In this document: one piece after another, positions 45,900 to 57,438 of the stretch
How the letters are laid out: every line of letters starts with the position of its first letter
How positions within the stretch are numbered: position 1 is the stretch's first letter
Source: Jacaranda mimosifolia
Lineage: Eukaryota > Streptophyta > Magnoliopsida > Lamiales > Bignoniaceae
Assembly (NCBI GenBank): GCA_018894105.1
Contig: CM032117.1
Location: forward strand, 33,708,501 to 33,772,500
Length of the DNA stretch: 64,000 nucleotides
Direction: 5' to 3'
The notes under the pieces: generated by a model
Database searches by the model: none
Told to the model about the DNA's origin: nothing
The model's input: only the letters and a program-made list of their open reading frames with translations
Translations under genes and position numbers: made by a program

Positions 45900-48523
45900 T
45901 GGACACACGCAAGTTGAGACACCACTAATTCAATCTTAAAGATGATTCAAATAATATCTAGAAACCTGTAATTTAACAATTTCAAAGGAAAACAAGTCAT
46001 CATAGCTCGAAAGAACATTTCATAGAGCAAAATATATATACATATCAAGTGGCTTAAGTTCCATAAGTACATCCCATAACATTCTTCAGATAATTGTCTA
46101 GATCACGTGATGACTATATGCACAACATGACACCTAATCTATTACAAGATAACATCCAAACCCAAGGCATGAACTTTAGCTTCTCACTCAGTCCTGTCTG
46201 GAAAACAAATAACAACAAGAGAGGGTAAGTCCTAAGGACTTAGTGAGGGAAAATAAGATAATAAGATTTAAAAGGAAAGTTAACAAGGTACAACTATTGA
46301 TGAACAACGTAATCACAACAAGAAGAAAAATGATAGATAACAATAAAAGACAGTCCGGTAACAATAAGAGTTCCAACATAAATCAATATTTTACCAAGTA
46401 CACATGATATCAATTTAATAGACTGTATAGATACTTGTCATGGATGTTGGTACTGTAGGAATAATACTTCCTTATCGCTCCAATGCTCGAGCACTCGGCT
46501 CAGCGGGTAATTAGCATATCTTTTGGCATGGTCGACAACATGCTAAATCCCAACACTCACAGTTAGCTACCTATAAGTTAAGATTTTTGGTGGGTTCTAG
46601 CTGGAAAGACCTGTGTCCGTTGGTCCTTTTCGCTCAGCCGTCTTTCGAACCTAGTTCCAGGGCCCATAACCCCCCATGGTGTCTCTCCAGGTGAAAACCA
46701 CCCATGGCGTCCCATGGGTTGAAAGATATAATATCAATAGATAGAATTGCAACCTTTAGATAATAACATGAATAGAACAAAATGCAATATGAACATCAAT
46801 ATACTAGCCAGCAAGGCTATTCTGGAATAATAATTCAAGCATTCCGCTAGAAAGGGTACTCAACCAATACAACCGATAATCAAGTATGCCGTCAAGACCA
46901 AATAACCGATATATAGAATGAACTTAAATATACTGACAAGAATTCTTGAACAACCAACATGATAGAAATTGAAAAAATGATGTGGGGTCAGCTGGCAAGG
47001 CTGAAGGGTATAAGGAACAAAATCTAATAATATGATAAAAGTTCTGGATGCCAGAATAGACAAAAATCAAAATTTATAACAAACGATAGCCCTCACAGGG
47101 GTATTCATATAAGATAACAGATAACAGATCAGGTTTTAAATAGTCAGAATACGGTACAAAAATAGAAAAATCGACACAAGGGCTTATCACAAATACCGAT
47201 AAGTGAAATAAAGTGCCAGATTGGCAGACCCTCACCTTTTGTAGTTTCAGCAAAAATAAATCTTAGCTCGCAATCTATTGACCATCAGGACCCACTTTTT
47301 CTTCATCTAATTAGAGGAATAATCCTATAGTCAAAATTCCTATTCAACACAAAGCTTTCTAGAATTGCATCAAGCATTCTAACATTATTAATTTATCAGT
47401 CAACAAGATGATATAGGTCACTAGGTGCTATCTACACAATCATCCCAATATCAACTATTCCTGAATTATTCACGATAGTCTATATCAATTCCAAAATAAC
47501 ATGACCTTAATCTAAATTACAGGGTCATAATAGCGTAATATTAATCTATACAAAATAGTCCAATTCCTACATAACTAACCCTAATCAAATGCCACTTACT
47601 CTCACAATACAAATTCCTTAGTCAAAATTTATTAATTCCAATTTTGGCATTTAGCATGACATGTCCGGGTCCACAAATTTAATATTCCTCCTTGCACAGG
47701 AATTTTACACACACACACACACATATATATATACACCAATCATCCTAATATTCTCATTCTTGGCATAAATACATAGCTTAAAATGGAAAGGTACAACATA
47801 TACATATAGATATATATATATGAAGGAACAACTTCAATTTAATTCCAAATTCGACCATCGGAGTTCTGAAACTACAAACCAATTACACAGCCGCATTTAT
47901 CGCGTCGAGGAGATCAAACTGACTCTCTGCCGTCGGTGCTGACCACCGTCTGCCATCGCTGGAGTATACCCTTTTGCCACAAAAATGTTTCCCGCACCGC
48001 GAGCTTTCCAAATCTTAGCTTAGTTTTCTGTTTCTCCGCCGAGAAATGCTCCAAACATTACCCAAAAACTCAACAACAACCTTGCTCTGCCGTGATGTCT
48101 CTGTTGTTCTCTGCTTTCGCCGCAACGCAGATAAGTCATGCAGTGGCACCACCTTGTTCCTCCAGCTACAAGCTTTTAGAAACTTTGCCCAGATACTCAG
48201 TTGGCCATGGTTTTGCTAGCGTCCTCCATGCCTATCGAAAAGAGGTGTTGGAGCTCTCGGTCCCGATAGCCTGCTACCTGAACCGCTACGCAAGATGTGC
48301 TGGAAGAAAGTTGGGAAAGTGGGGAGGGGTATAAACTAGAGGGTTCTGGGAGTAGTTCGCCGGAGATGGGAATCGTCGGTGGTGGGGGTGGTTTGGCCGC
48401 GAGTGAGGAAGAAAGGAAATATGAAGGAAATGGGTTTGCTAGCAGAATGCAAAACTTCCTTGTTTTTTTTAATAAAATTCAATTTTTATTATTTGAAAAT
48501 TAGTCCTTGGTCTATATTAAGTG
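45900..48523 (-). mobile_element. Reverse LTR, left part, split by the minus-strand element
   Basis: Starts near GGACACACGCAAGTTGAGACACC, where the expected TGTGGCACCCC end is damaged or lost, and runs through GGGTAAGTCCTAAGGACTTAG at 46224, GGAGACACC-like repeats near 46650, CCCTCACAGGGG near 47090 and the leader at about 47880-48450. It is cut at 48523 and resumes at 60413. The open frame at 47936-48334 lies in the leader and shows no protein resemblance. Confidence 0.8.
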
Positions 48524-51442
48524 TGTAGCGCCCCTACTCGGGATAACACCTAAGCTGAGGCACCACTCTGATTCGGACTTAAATCTCATACATGATTCTA
48601 ACAATAAGCCCATCAGAAAATTTTTCCAAAAATTTCAAGGATAACAACAAGCTTCAACCTAAGCACGTCTTACAAAGATATGAATTTCAAACCATCACAA
48701 GTTCATCATTCATTGATTCATACCTATTACAATTCATAAGTTCAAGTCAAACATCTCACAACATCTCCAAGTTCTCACTAAACATAAAAGTGTTCCATAC
48801 ACAAGTTTAAGCACCTATTCTATTACAAAACATATTTATATCCTTCCAAGCCTGAAGTACAAGATCATTACCAAAACCTGTCAGAAAATGTCGAGAGATA
48901 TTGGGGGTAAGTCCAAAGACTTAATGAGGGATAACTTAAGAATAACATAAGAGGTCTATCGAGGAAGGTTCAACTCAACATATCATCAAATAAATATACA
49001 GAACATGACAGATTCAGAATCAAACAGTAAACGTAGCAAAATAAGAAACGCTCCTACCTTATTGCTTGAAGATAGATTTCAGACAGATAAAATTCAGATA
49101 GGCAAAACAAACCTAAAGTATATGCATTCCAAGAAAACTATAGACATGCATTGCAGAATCACCTTATTCCAGTCAGACAAACAGTTTATTTAAGCGTAAC
49201 AGCTTGGTATATGGCGGATGCTCATACGAGCCGTATAGCGCACCGCTGATATCTAGGGAAGAGTCCCTAGCGTACCGCCGACACCTAGGGGAAAGGCCTT
49301 AGCGTATCGTTGACATCGAGGGGAAAGTCCCTAGGGTGCCTTATATAACCAACCATTTCGCCCGGATTGGCCCTTGGCCCACATTTTCTTCGTACACATA
49401 ACATAGTTCACAACCGTTTGTGCAGATGCCCAGGTGAAAGTCCTTAGCGCACCGCCGGTTCCCAAAATAGAACAGAAATGCTGTAAAGGCCACATAATAG
49501 TAGCTAACAGATTCAAATAAGCCAACATGGCCAAATAAAGCTGTACAGATAACAGATATGCCGGCGAGGCAACAGAGAAAGGTACAAATCAGTACATATA
49601 CGAGACAAACAGACAAACAGCTGAGATACAGATAACAGATAAGGTTCTAGGCGCCAAAACAGACAGAAACAGAATTAATATCAACGATAACCCTCAAAGG
49701 GGTGTTCAAATCAGATAACAGATAGCAAATCAGAATTCCAACACATTTTAGATTTCAAACAGACAAAGTATGGTACAGAAACAAAAAACCCACATAGAGG
49801 CTTATCATGAATAAGAAATAGATAATAATCTAGGCCAGAGTGGCAGACCCTCACAAGGTTCAACAATTAACGAGTGGGAGACCCTCACCTCTTTTAGTTA
49901 CAACAAAACAACCACAGTCCGCAAACTACTGGTCAACATGACCCACTTCTTCGTCACCTAGTCAAAAGAATATTTCCAAAGTCAAATTCCTATTCGACTC
50001 TAGTAACCTTCTAGAATTGTACCATAAGCATTCTAACATTACTAGCTTATAAATTAATATGGCTATATAGGCTCATCGATAGTATCTACACGGCATTCCA
50101 ATAAATTGATTATTCTAGAATTTATCAAGACATTCTATATCGGTCCCATAAATATCATGACATCCTATTCTTAACTACAAAAGCGTATCATATCATTATC
50201 CTAATCAATCCATACCAAATAGTCCAAATTCTACAATTAATTATTCTTAGTCAAATGCCACTTAATCTTATTACATAATTCTTAATACCATTATTAAATC
50301 CAAATTTTTGGCATTTTGCATGATGTGTCCGGGTCTACTATCAATATTCCTTGCATGGGAATCTTGCATTTTACACCTTTATATATACATATCACTTATC
50401 CATTTCATCAATCTTGGCATGAAATACAAAGTCTCCAAAGTAAGGGATACTATATATGTATAATTATATATATCAAATACAACCAAATAAATCAAAGTTT
50501 GCTATCGAAGTTCCGAAACTACAAACTGATGAAACAGGTGCATTCGTTGCATTGAGGAGGTGAAACTGCCTCTCCGCCGCCGTTGGAAAATTTCAATGCC
50601 ACCATCAATCTACTCCTTTCGAGCTCTTGAATCTAATGTCGTCTTCAGTTTTAAGTTCCGCAACCTGTATCTCCATCAACGGAGCTCAACAGCCCAAAAT
50701 CTTTATTTTCTCCGCTGTGCTCCGATCTCCGTTTCTCGTCGTCTCCACTGTGCCAAACCTACATGCAACACCGTATTCTGATTCTCCACACCGAGGGCTA
50801 CCCAAACCACCCCTCAAAAGTCCAAACCATCACCGAAAATACCAAACCCACTTGGCCACCATGGAAAGGGTCTCGGTCTCTCACTATCGCGATGACTCAC
50901 TGGGGTTTCAACCGTGCATGTGTGGAAGAAGGTGGTCAGAATGTGGAGAAGAGTTGTTTCAAGGTGTTGGTTTGGTAGTTGGTGGTCGCCGATAAGAGGG
51001 TCACCGGGGGGAGTAGGGCTTGCGAGAGAAGGAGAAAATGAAGAAGAAAGAAAAAGAAAAAGAAGGAAAAGGAAAGGAAGAAACAATCTGCTGCCCATTT
51101 CTTAGTTTTAAAATTTAATTTTTCATTTTATGCAATTTAGTCCTCCAAGTTTCCAATAAGCCCCAATTAGACCCTACAAATTTTTAAAATTGCAATTTAA
51201 ACCCTGTTGACCAAGACCCCCATATGCAAACCCCATCATTTTCAAAAAGTGTTCAATTAAGTTTTAATAAATTTTGAATTGACCCCAAACTCTTAAAATT
51301 TCTAAAATTAAAGTTTACTTATTAACAAATTGACCACCAAAATTAAATAAAATAATAATTTAGCAACTATAACATAAAAATCATGAAATTTAAATATATT
51401 AAAATTAAATTCTATAAATTATGAAATTTTTGGGGTGTTACA
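48524..51442 (-). repeat. 3' LTR of the minus-strand chromovirus, 2919 bp
   Basis: In plus-strand reading, begins TGTAGCGCCCCTACTCGGG and ends TTTTGGGGTGTTACA. Contains the stem-loop array at 49224-49302, GATAACCCTCAAAGGGG near 49690, and a leader at about 50510-51100 with a purine-rich AGAAAGAAAAAGAAAAAG tract. Confidence 0.93.
49224..49335 (-). repeat. Stem-loop array in the 3' LTR of the minus-strand element
   Basis: Roughly 30-bp units. Hairpins are ATACG/CGTAT (49224-49236), a perfect CTAGGGA/TCCCTAG around AGAG (49253-49270), and an imperfect CTAGG/CCTTAG (49285-49302). It occupies the same part of the LTR as the arrays at 18886 and 28953. Confidence 0.72.
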
Positions 51443-51457
51443 AACCTCCCCCTTTAA
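51443..51457 (-). promoter_or_regulatory. Polypurine tract of the minus-strand element
   Basis: On the minus strand, TTTAAAGGGGGAGGTT abuts the 3' LTR. The gag-pol frame ends inside it (TAA at 51456-51454). Confidence 0.88.
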
Positions 51458-54400
51458 AAGATTCTGGTCCCCAAATTCTCACCTGAATGTTGGAAGAGCT
51501 CGGGATATTGCTGGCGCATGAGTTCTTCTGACTCCTACGTGGCTTCTTCCATATTATGATTGCGCCATAATACTTTCACTTGGGGAATCTTCGATTCCTA
51601 AGCTCCTAAAATTTTCAATCCAGGATACGAACGGGTTGTTCTTCGTATGTCAGATCACCTATCAATTGCATGAGCTCAGGTGATATGATATGGGAAGATC
51701 GGGATAATATTTCTAGAGTTGAGACACATGAAAGACATCGTGTATCCCAGACAGGGTTTGAGGCAGTACAAGACGATAAGCCACCGCAAATTTCTCACTT
51801 ATTTCATAGGGTCCCACATACCTTGGACTCAGCTTTCCGCCTTTGCCAATTCTTTTGATCTTTTTCCTAGGGAATACCTTGAGGAACACTCGATCACCTA
51901 CTTCAAACTCCAAATCCTTCCTTTGCTTATATGCGTAACTTTTCTGTCGGTCCTAAGTAGCTTTCATTAATATTTAATGACCTGTACCTTCTTGATGGTC
52001 TCTTGAATCAGTTCAGGCTTCACAATTCCCAGAGACACATCAATGGTACATTTGTACTCTGCTAGATCCCAATATAGAGGAGACTGGCACTTTTGTCCGT
52101 ACAGTGCTTCATACGGTGCCATCTGAATAACAAACTGATAGCTGTTGTTGTAGGCAAACTCAACCAGAGGCAAATGTCGGGTCCAACTTCCACCAAAATC
52201 CAGAACACAAGCTCGCAGCATATCCTTCAAACTTCGAATGACCCTTTCTGACTGACCATCAGTCTGAGGATAAGAAGCTAAGCTAAACTATAACTTTATT
52301 CCCAAATATCTCTACAAACTTTTCCAAAGTCTTGATGTGAACTTTGGGTCCCGATCAGATACAATACTGATTGGAATCCCATGTAACCTGACGATCTCTT
52401 TAATATATAACTCTGCCAGTTTCTCAACCTTGTAATCTGTCTCGACTGGTAGAAAATGTGCAGACTTTGTCAAACGATTCACTATCACCCAGATACTATC
52501 ACAACCTTCTCTGGCTTTTGGTAGACCGGTCACAAAGTCCATGGTCATTTGTTCCCATTTCCAGTTAGGGATGGGAAGTGGCTGCAACAACCCTGATGGT
52601 CGTTGGTGCTCCGCTTTCACTAACTGATAGGTTAGACATTTCTGCACGAAATTTGCTACATCTTTCTTCATCCCATTCCACTAGAACTATTTCTTTAAAT
52701 CCTGATACTTCTTTATCCCGCTCGGATGTATTGCATATCTCGTTCTATATGCCTCTTCTAGTAATCTTCCTTTCATTTCTTCCAGCACATAAATTCTTTT
52801 GCCAAATAGTAATGTGCCTTGACCATTGATGCTATGCTCGATTCTTTTAGAACCTTCCACCAATTCTTTTTGTTTCAACATCCACCTATCTCTATCTTGG
52901 GCCTGTCGAATCTTATTGTATAATTCAGGCTGTACTTTCACTCCTGTAACCTAGACTCATTATTTTAATCATCGCACAGCACCCATACTTGAATCTTTAA
53001 ATGTTTTTGTCCCTTGTAGATGAGCCATTCCTGCCTTCCAGCTCAAGGTATTAGCTACCACATTAGCTTTTCCTAAATGGTAGGCAATAGAGAAGTCATA
53101 ATCTTCTAGAAACTCCACCTACTTATGCTACCTTATGTTCAGATCTTTTTGCGAGTGCAAATATTTGAGGCTTTTGTGATATGTGAATACCTCAAATGTG
53201 GCTCCATAGATGTAATGCCTCCACTTGGATAATGCAAAAATGATCGCTGCTAGCTCCAAATCATAGTTGGATAGTTCTCCTCATGAGGCTTTAACTTCCT
53301 AGATGTGTAAGTGATGCCACGTCCTTTCTATATCAACACGCATCCTAGCCCTTTATATGAAGCATCTATGTATACCACAAAGTCATTTAACCCGTCTGGG
53401 AGGGCTAAAACTGGAGCTGTAGTTAGGCGGTTCTTCAACTCTTGAAAGCTCTTCTCACATTCCTTATTCCAATCAAACGGCTGGTCTTTATGAGTTAACT
53501 TAGTCAACGGACCAGCTATTTTGGAGAAATCTTGGACAAATCTCTGATAATATCCGGCTAATCCTAGAAAACTCTAAACTTTGGTAACAGTTCCAGGTCT
53601 CTTCCAATTGATAATTACTTCCACTTTAGAGGGGTCTACTTCTAGCTCACCTCAGGTGATTACATGACCTAGAAAGGTTACTTTCTTAATCCAAAATTCG
53701 CACTTACTGAACTTAGCATACATCTGATGCTCTTTCAAAGTTTTTAAAACTAAGTGTAAGTGCTTTTTGTGTTCTTCCTTGGATTTAGAGAATACCAAGA
53801 TGTCGTCGATAAAGATGACCACAAACTGGTCCAAGTACGGCTTGAAAATTCGATGAATCAAGTCCATGAATGCCGCCGAGGTGTTGGTTAGACCAAACGG
53901 CATTACTACAAACTCAAAGTGACCATATCGAGAATTGAAAGCTGTCTTAGGGATATCCTCTTCTTTGATTTCAATTGATAATATCTTTGTCTTAAGTCCA
54001 GCTTGGAGAAAATTCTTGACCCTTGCAATAGGTCAAATAACTCCTCAACATGTGGGAGAGGGTACTTATTTTTGATAGTAACCTTGTTCAATTCTCGATA
54101 GTCGATGCACATCCTTAAAGACCCGACCTTCTTCTTGACGAATAGCACTGGGGCTCCCCAAGGAGACGTGCTGGGTCTAATGAACTTTTTCTCTAGCAAC
54201 TCCTGTAGTTGGCTTTTCAACTCCTTAAGCTCAGTAGATGCCATTCAGTACGGAGTCTTGGAGAATGGCGTAGCCCCCGGTAGAGTGTGAATGACAAACT
54301 CTATCTCTCTGTCTGGGGGTAGTGAGTTTAATTCTTCAGGAAATACCTCTGGGTATTCTGCTACTACTTCTACGTCCTCGACCTTGACCATATCCCGTGG

Positions 54401-56009
54401 TTTATTAATGAGGTATGCTAAAAATCCTTACCCACATTCATTTAAAATCTGCTTAGCTTCTAACGCTGATATGATTGGTATTGGAGAAACGTTATCTGCC
54501 GAGGGGCATGAAGATATTGAAGTTCCTTCCCCGAGTTTGATGCACTTGGTGTAAGAATTCATTTGTACCTAATGATGGTACAGCCAATCCATCCCAGGGA
54601 TTACGTCATACTCTTCAATGGGCATTCTATTAGATTGGTTGGATATACTCGGCCCTCAATCATGATCGGGCAATCCCGATACATGGTGTTTATGACTAAC
54701 CCCACTCCTAAGGGTGTTTGCACTTCAACTTGGTAAGCTATGGTTTTAGGTTGTACATTCAATTTTTCAGAAAAATCAACAGATATAAACGAATGGGATG
54801 CTCCAGGATCATATAATACTTTACCAAGATTTCTAGAGATAGTAATCATACCTTCAACCACCTCATTGGGATCCGGTGCATCTTCTCTGATTAGGGCATA
54901 TGCATGGGCCTGGACTTTCTGCTTCCTTTTTCCTCCTGGTGCTTGATTTTTCTTTCCCGAGCAATCTTTCAAAAAATGTTGACTACTTCCACACCTTAGG
55001 CATTTGCCATACTTTTGCCCAACAATTCACTTCTTCATGGCTAGTTGATCCGTAGAATCCACACAGTGCCAATACCTTATTTTGAGCCTGATTTACTGTC
55101 TCATCAGTCCTAGGAACTTGTTGGGATGTGCCTCCAGTTTGTAACCTAGGCTGTTTCTTGCTAGCACCACTGGGTCCTCCGAGGGATGGTCTTCCCTTCC
55201 AACCCCTGTCTTCAATTTTCTGAATTTCTTGTAGTTCTGATTTATATTGCAGTGCCTTGCTTACTGCCAAGTTGAAATTCGGTAAGTCGAAGATGGCTAG
55301 GCTCCATTTAAGCTCTGGCCACAGTCCTTGAACAAACCATTGAATCTGTCGATTTTCATCTTCCAGGATGTATGGTGCATATTGTATTAATCGGCTGAAA
55401 ATCACTTCGTACTGACTGACAGATTGGCTTCCTTGGATTAGATTCATAAATTCCCTTTTTCTCGACTGCTTGACTACCAAGGGAATGTATTTGTCCATGA
55501 ATTCCTAGGTAAAATTATCCCAAGTCCGGGGGTCCTTGAAGCAGTCCATCTGTGATCTATCATCTTCCACCAACTTCTCGCAGACCCGGCCAGAAGAAAT
55601 GTGGCAAATTGTACCTTTTGCTCATCCGGGTATAGTAGAGTTTCGAATATGACCTCCAAGTCCTCTACTTATTTCTCTGCCTTGAGGTCATCTAGCTCCC
55701 CAAAAAACTTTGGGGGCTGGAAACGGAGAAACCGTTCCAGTGCTCGATCCTCATTCATCTCATTAGCCCTTCTTACTTCACCGCCCGGCTATCGAGCCTG
55801 TTGCCTAGCTCTAAGCCTTCTTTGATTCACGAGGTCGATTGGCTGCCCCACTGAAGGAGTTTGTGAAATTTCTTATTCTAATTTTGGTAGCTAATAAGCA
55901 GGTACTTCCTGCCTAGGGATTCTTGGTGCATTAGCAGGCCGACCAGTTGGTCTTCCTATACGACCTGCTTCTGCTGGAGCGGGCCTAGGAGCACTACCAT
56001 GAGACGCCA
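51454..56009 (-). pseudogene. gag-pol polyprotein of the minus-strand chromovirus, broken
   Basis: The start MASHGSAPRP is at 56009. Capsid pieces are at 55659-54983 (YPDEQKVQFATFLLAG, FMNLIQGSQSVSQYE). The first zinc knuckle has lost a Cys (CGFYGSTSHEEVNC); the second (CLRCGSSQHFLKDC) follows after a shift near 54985. The protease keeps LYDPGASHSFIS, Asp at 54810. RT spans 54244-53652 with a frameshift near 53960 and FIDD at 53813-53802. RNase H lies at about 53550-53000. The integrase zinc region is at 52941-52600 (second Cys is Tyr, CLTYQ) and the catalytic core at 52671-51967 ([15 protein letters not shown]). A GPY/F-type module is at 51913-51713 and the chromodomain at about 51570-51480 (VKVLWRNHNMEEAT, then TAG). 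Early gag stops lie between 55900 and 55660. Confidence 0.93.
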
Positions 56010-56438
56010 TCTTTCACTTTGATAGTTATGATGTAGTCTCAAGCTTGCAATTATAATTTTCCAATTATCACTTTAACCTTGAAGAATCCTTCAAAATTTC
56101 TTGAACTTTCCAAAATTAAAGAAAAACAAAGTAAATTTTAATATAAGCTCCAATATTTTAAAACAGGAAAGAAATGAAGTTTGACAAAGATATAAAAGAT
56201 AACTTCATTAGCATACGTAGTTAGCAATAGCAAAGTTACAATATTATATACGAAGTTTCCAAAAGTGTTCATGCTAACTATTCGCCTGATCGGATTCAAA
56301 ATGATTAGGTGAAAGGAAAATAAAAGAAAAATATTAGCCGATATTATACAATCCTAATAGTTAGAAGTTCTGCCAAGTATTACTATGCCAAGTACACATA
56401 CAAAATGTCATCACAGTACCAAATCATCTATCATAACC
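56010..56438 (-). other. Spacer between accessory ORF and gag in the minus-strand element
   Basis: About 430 AT-rich bases without coding evidence, the counterpart of 31119-31516 in the other element. TTTTCTTTATTTTC-like stretches on the plus strand are the only compositional feature. Confidence 0.5.
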
Positions 56439-57232
56439 CTACTCATCAATAATGTTGGATGCAGCGTCTGGCTTAGCGTCATGCCACAGATCAAAATCTT
56501 CCCACATCGCACTTGGGCCCCACATCCAATTCGGGTCTACATCATCATCGTCGTCGTCCTCAATCACCAATGGTGCGACCACTAGGGGTTCAAGGATAGG
56601 ATTTGCATCTAGGATCTCCTCAGCTTCTTTTGGGTCCTCCTCAGCATCCTTATCTGGGTCTTCTTCTGGATCCTCTTCAGTATTCTTGTCGGGGTTTTCT
56701 TCTGGATCTTCCTCAATCGATGCCTCATGTGCATGCGTGGGCTCTAGAGGTGGGCGAATCCCTGAGGGTCCGGCTCCGACATCAATCCCTATGCCGAATC
56801 CTATAACTTGGTCAATAAATCTACAGTAGTAGGCTATCATCTTGCTTATCTCATCCATCATTGGGTGGGGTACCTCTACAATCCTCCAATAATCTGCCTC
56901 TAACTCTCAGAATGTCACTTCCATCTGCTCCACTATGGTATGAAGTCCTTGTACCTGCGCCTCTGCTATGCTAATTCGCAAGCGTTCTCGTTTGACACCC
57001 CCATGAGTCGATCCGTGAGATAATCTCTAGCTCCGATCATTGACCTCAGTTGTACCGCCTCCACTTTTTCACGTATCAGTGGCTCACATTGGTCATTGAT
57101 CTTATCTTTTAGTGATTGACACAGCTTCAGCAATTTCACCCGTTCCTCCTCTAAGAGTCTGATCGTAGGATCCGAAGATTCCTTGCTTGGCCCCGTTGCA
57201 GGCTCCTTCCCTTTGTCACGGTCGTTAGCCAT
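56439..57232 (-). pseudogene. Accessory ORF upstream of gag: coiled-coil protein with acidic tail, second copy
   Basis: Starts MANDRDKGKE at 57232. A charged, coiled-coil-like part follows (RLLEEERVKLLKLCQSLKDK; IGARDYLTDRL). A frameshift near a run of five G/C at about 56997-57003 moves the frame; the next frame continues with ISIAEAQVQGL and a TGA just before ELEADYWRI, then MMDEISKMIAYY (56861) and IGFGIGIDVGAGPSGI. The tail is strongly acidic (EEDPEENPDKNTEEDPEEDP) and ends NIIDE at 56439. The IGAR, AEAQV-GL and GIGIDVGA blocks are shared with the ORF at 30289-31118 and their order is the same. The tail repeats differ, so acidity rather than sequence seems conserved. Function unknown. Confidence 0.72.
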
Positions 57233-57422
57233 CTTGCTATAATCATAAGGTTCACAAAAGTCTATTTTGTTAATATCACATAATAAAATCTATATCCTAT
57301 TGTCCTGGGTCATATAAGAATCCACAATGCTTAAACACTTAAAGTTCAACCTAACTAATCCAAACAACCAAGCTAGCTATGAATCTCATTACTGTTCAAC
57401 ACCTAGGTCATCGCTAACCCAG

Positions 57423-57434
57423 GCTCTGATACCA
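57423..57434 (-). promoter_or_regulatory. Primer binding site, tRNA-iMet type, minus-strand element
   Basis: GCTCTGATACCA on the plus strand is the reverse complement of TGGTATCAGAGC, four bases from the 5' LTR. It is identical to the site at 30128-30139. Confidence 0.92.
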
Positions 57435-57438
57435 CTTC

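Noticed and set aside
47936..48503. Apparent gene in the C/G-rich part of an LTR
   Set aside because: The same position in each LTR of the family is C/G-rich leader, and the frames are not conserved between copies (compare 50560-51105 and 59524-60154).
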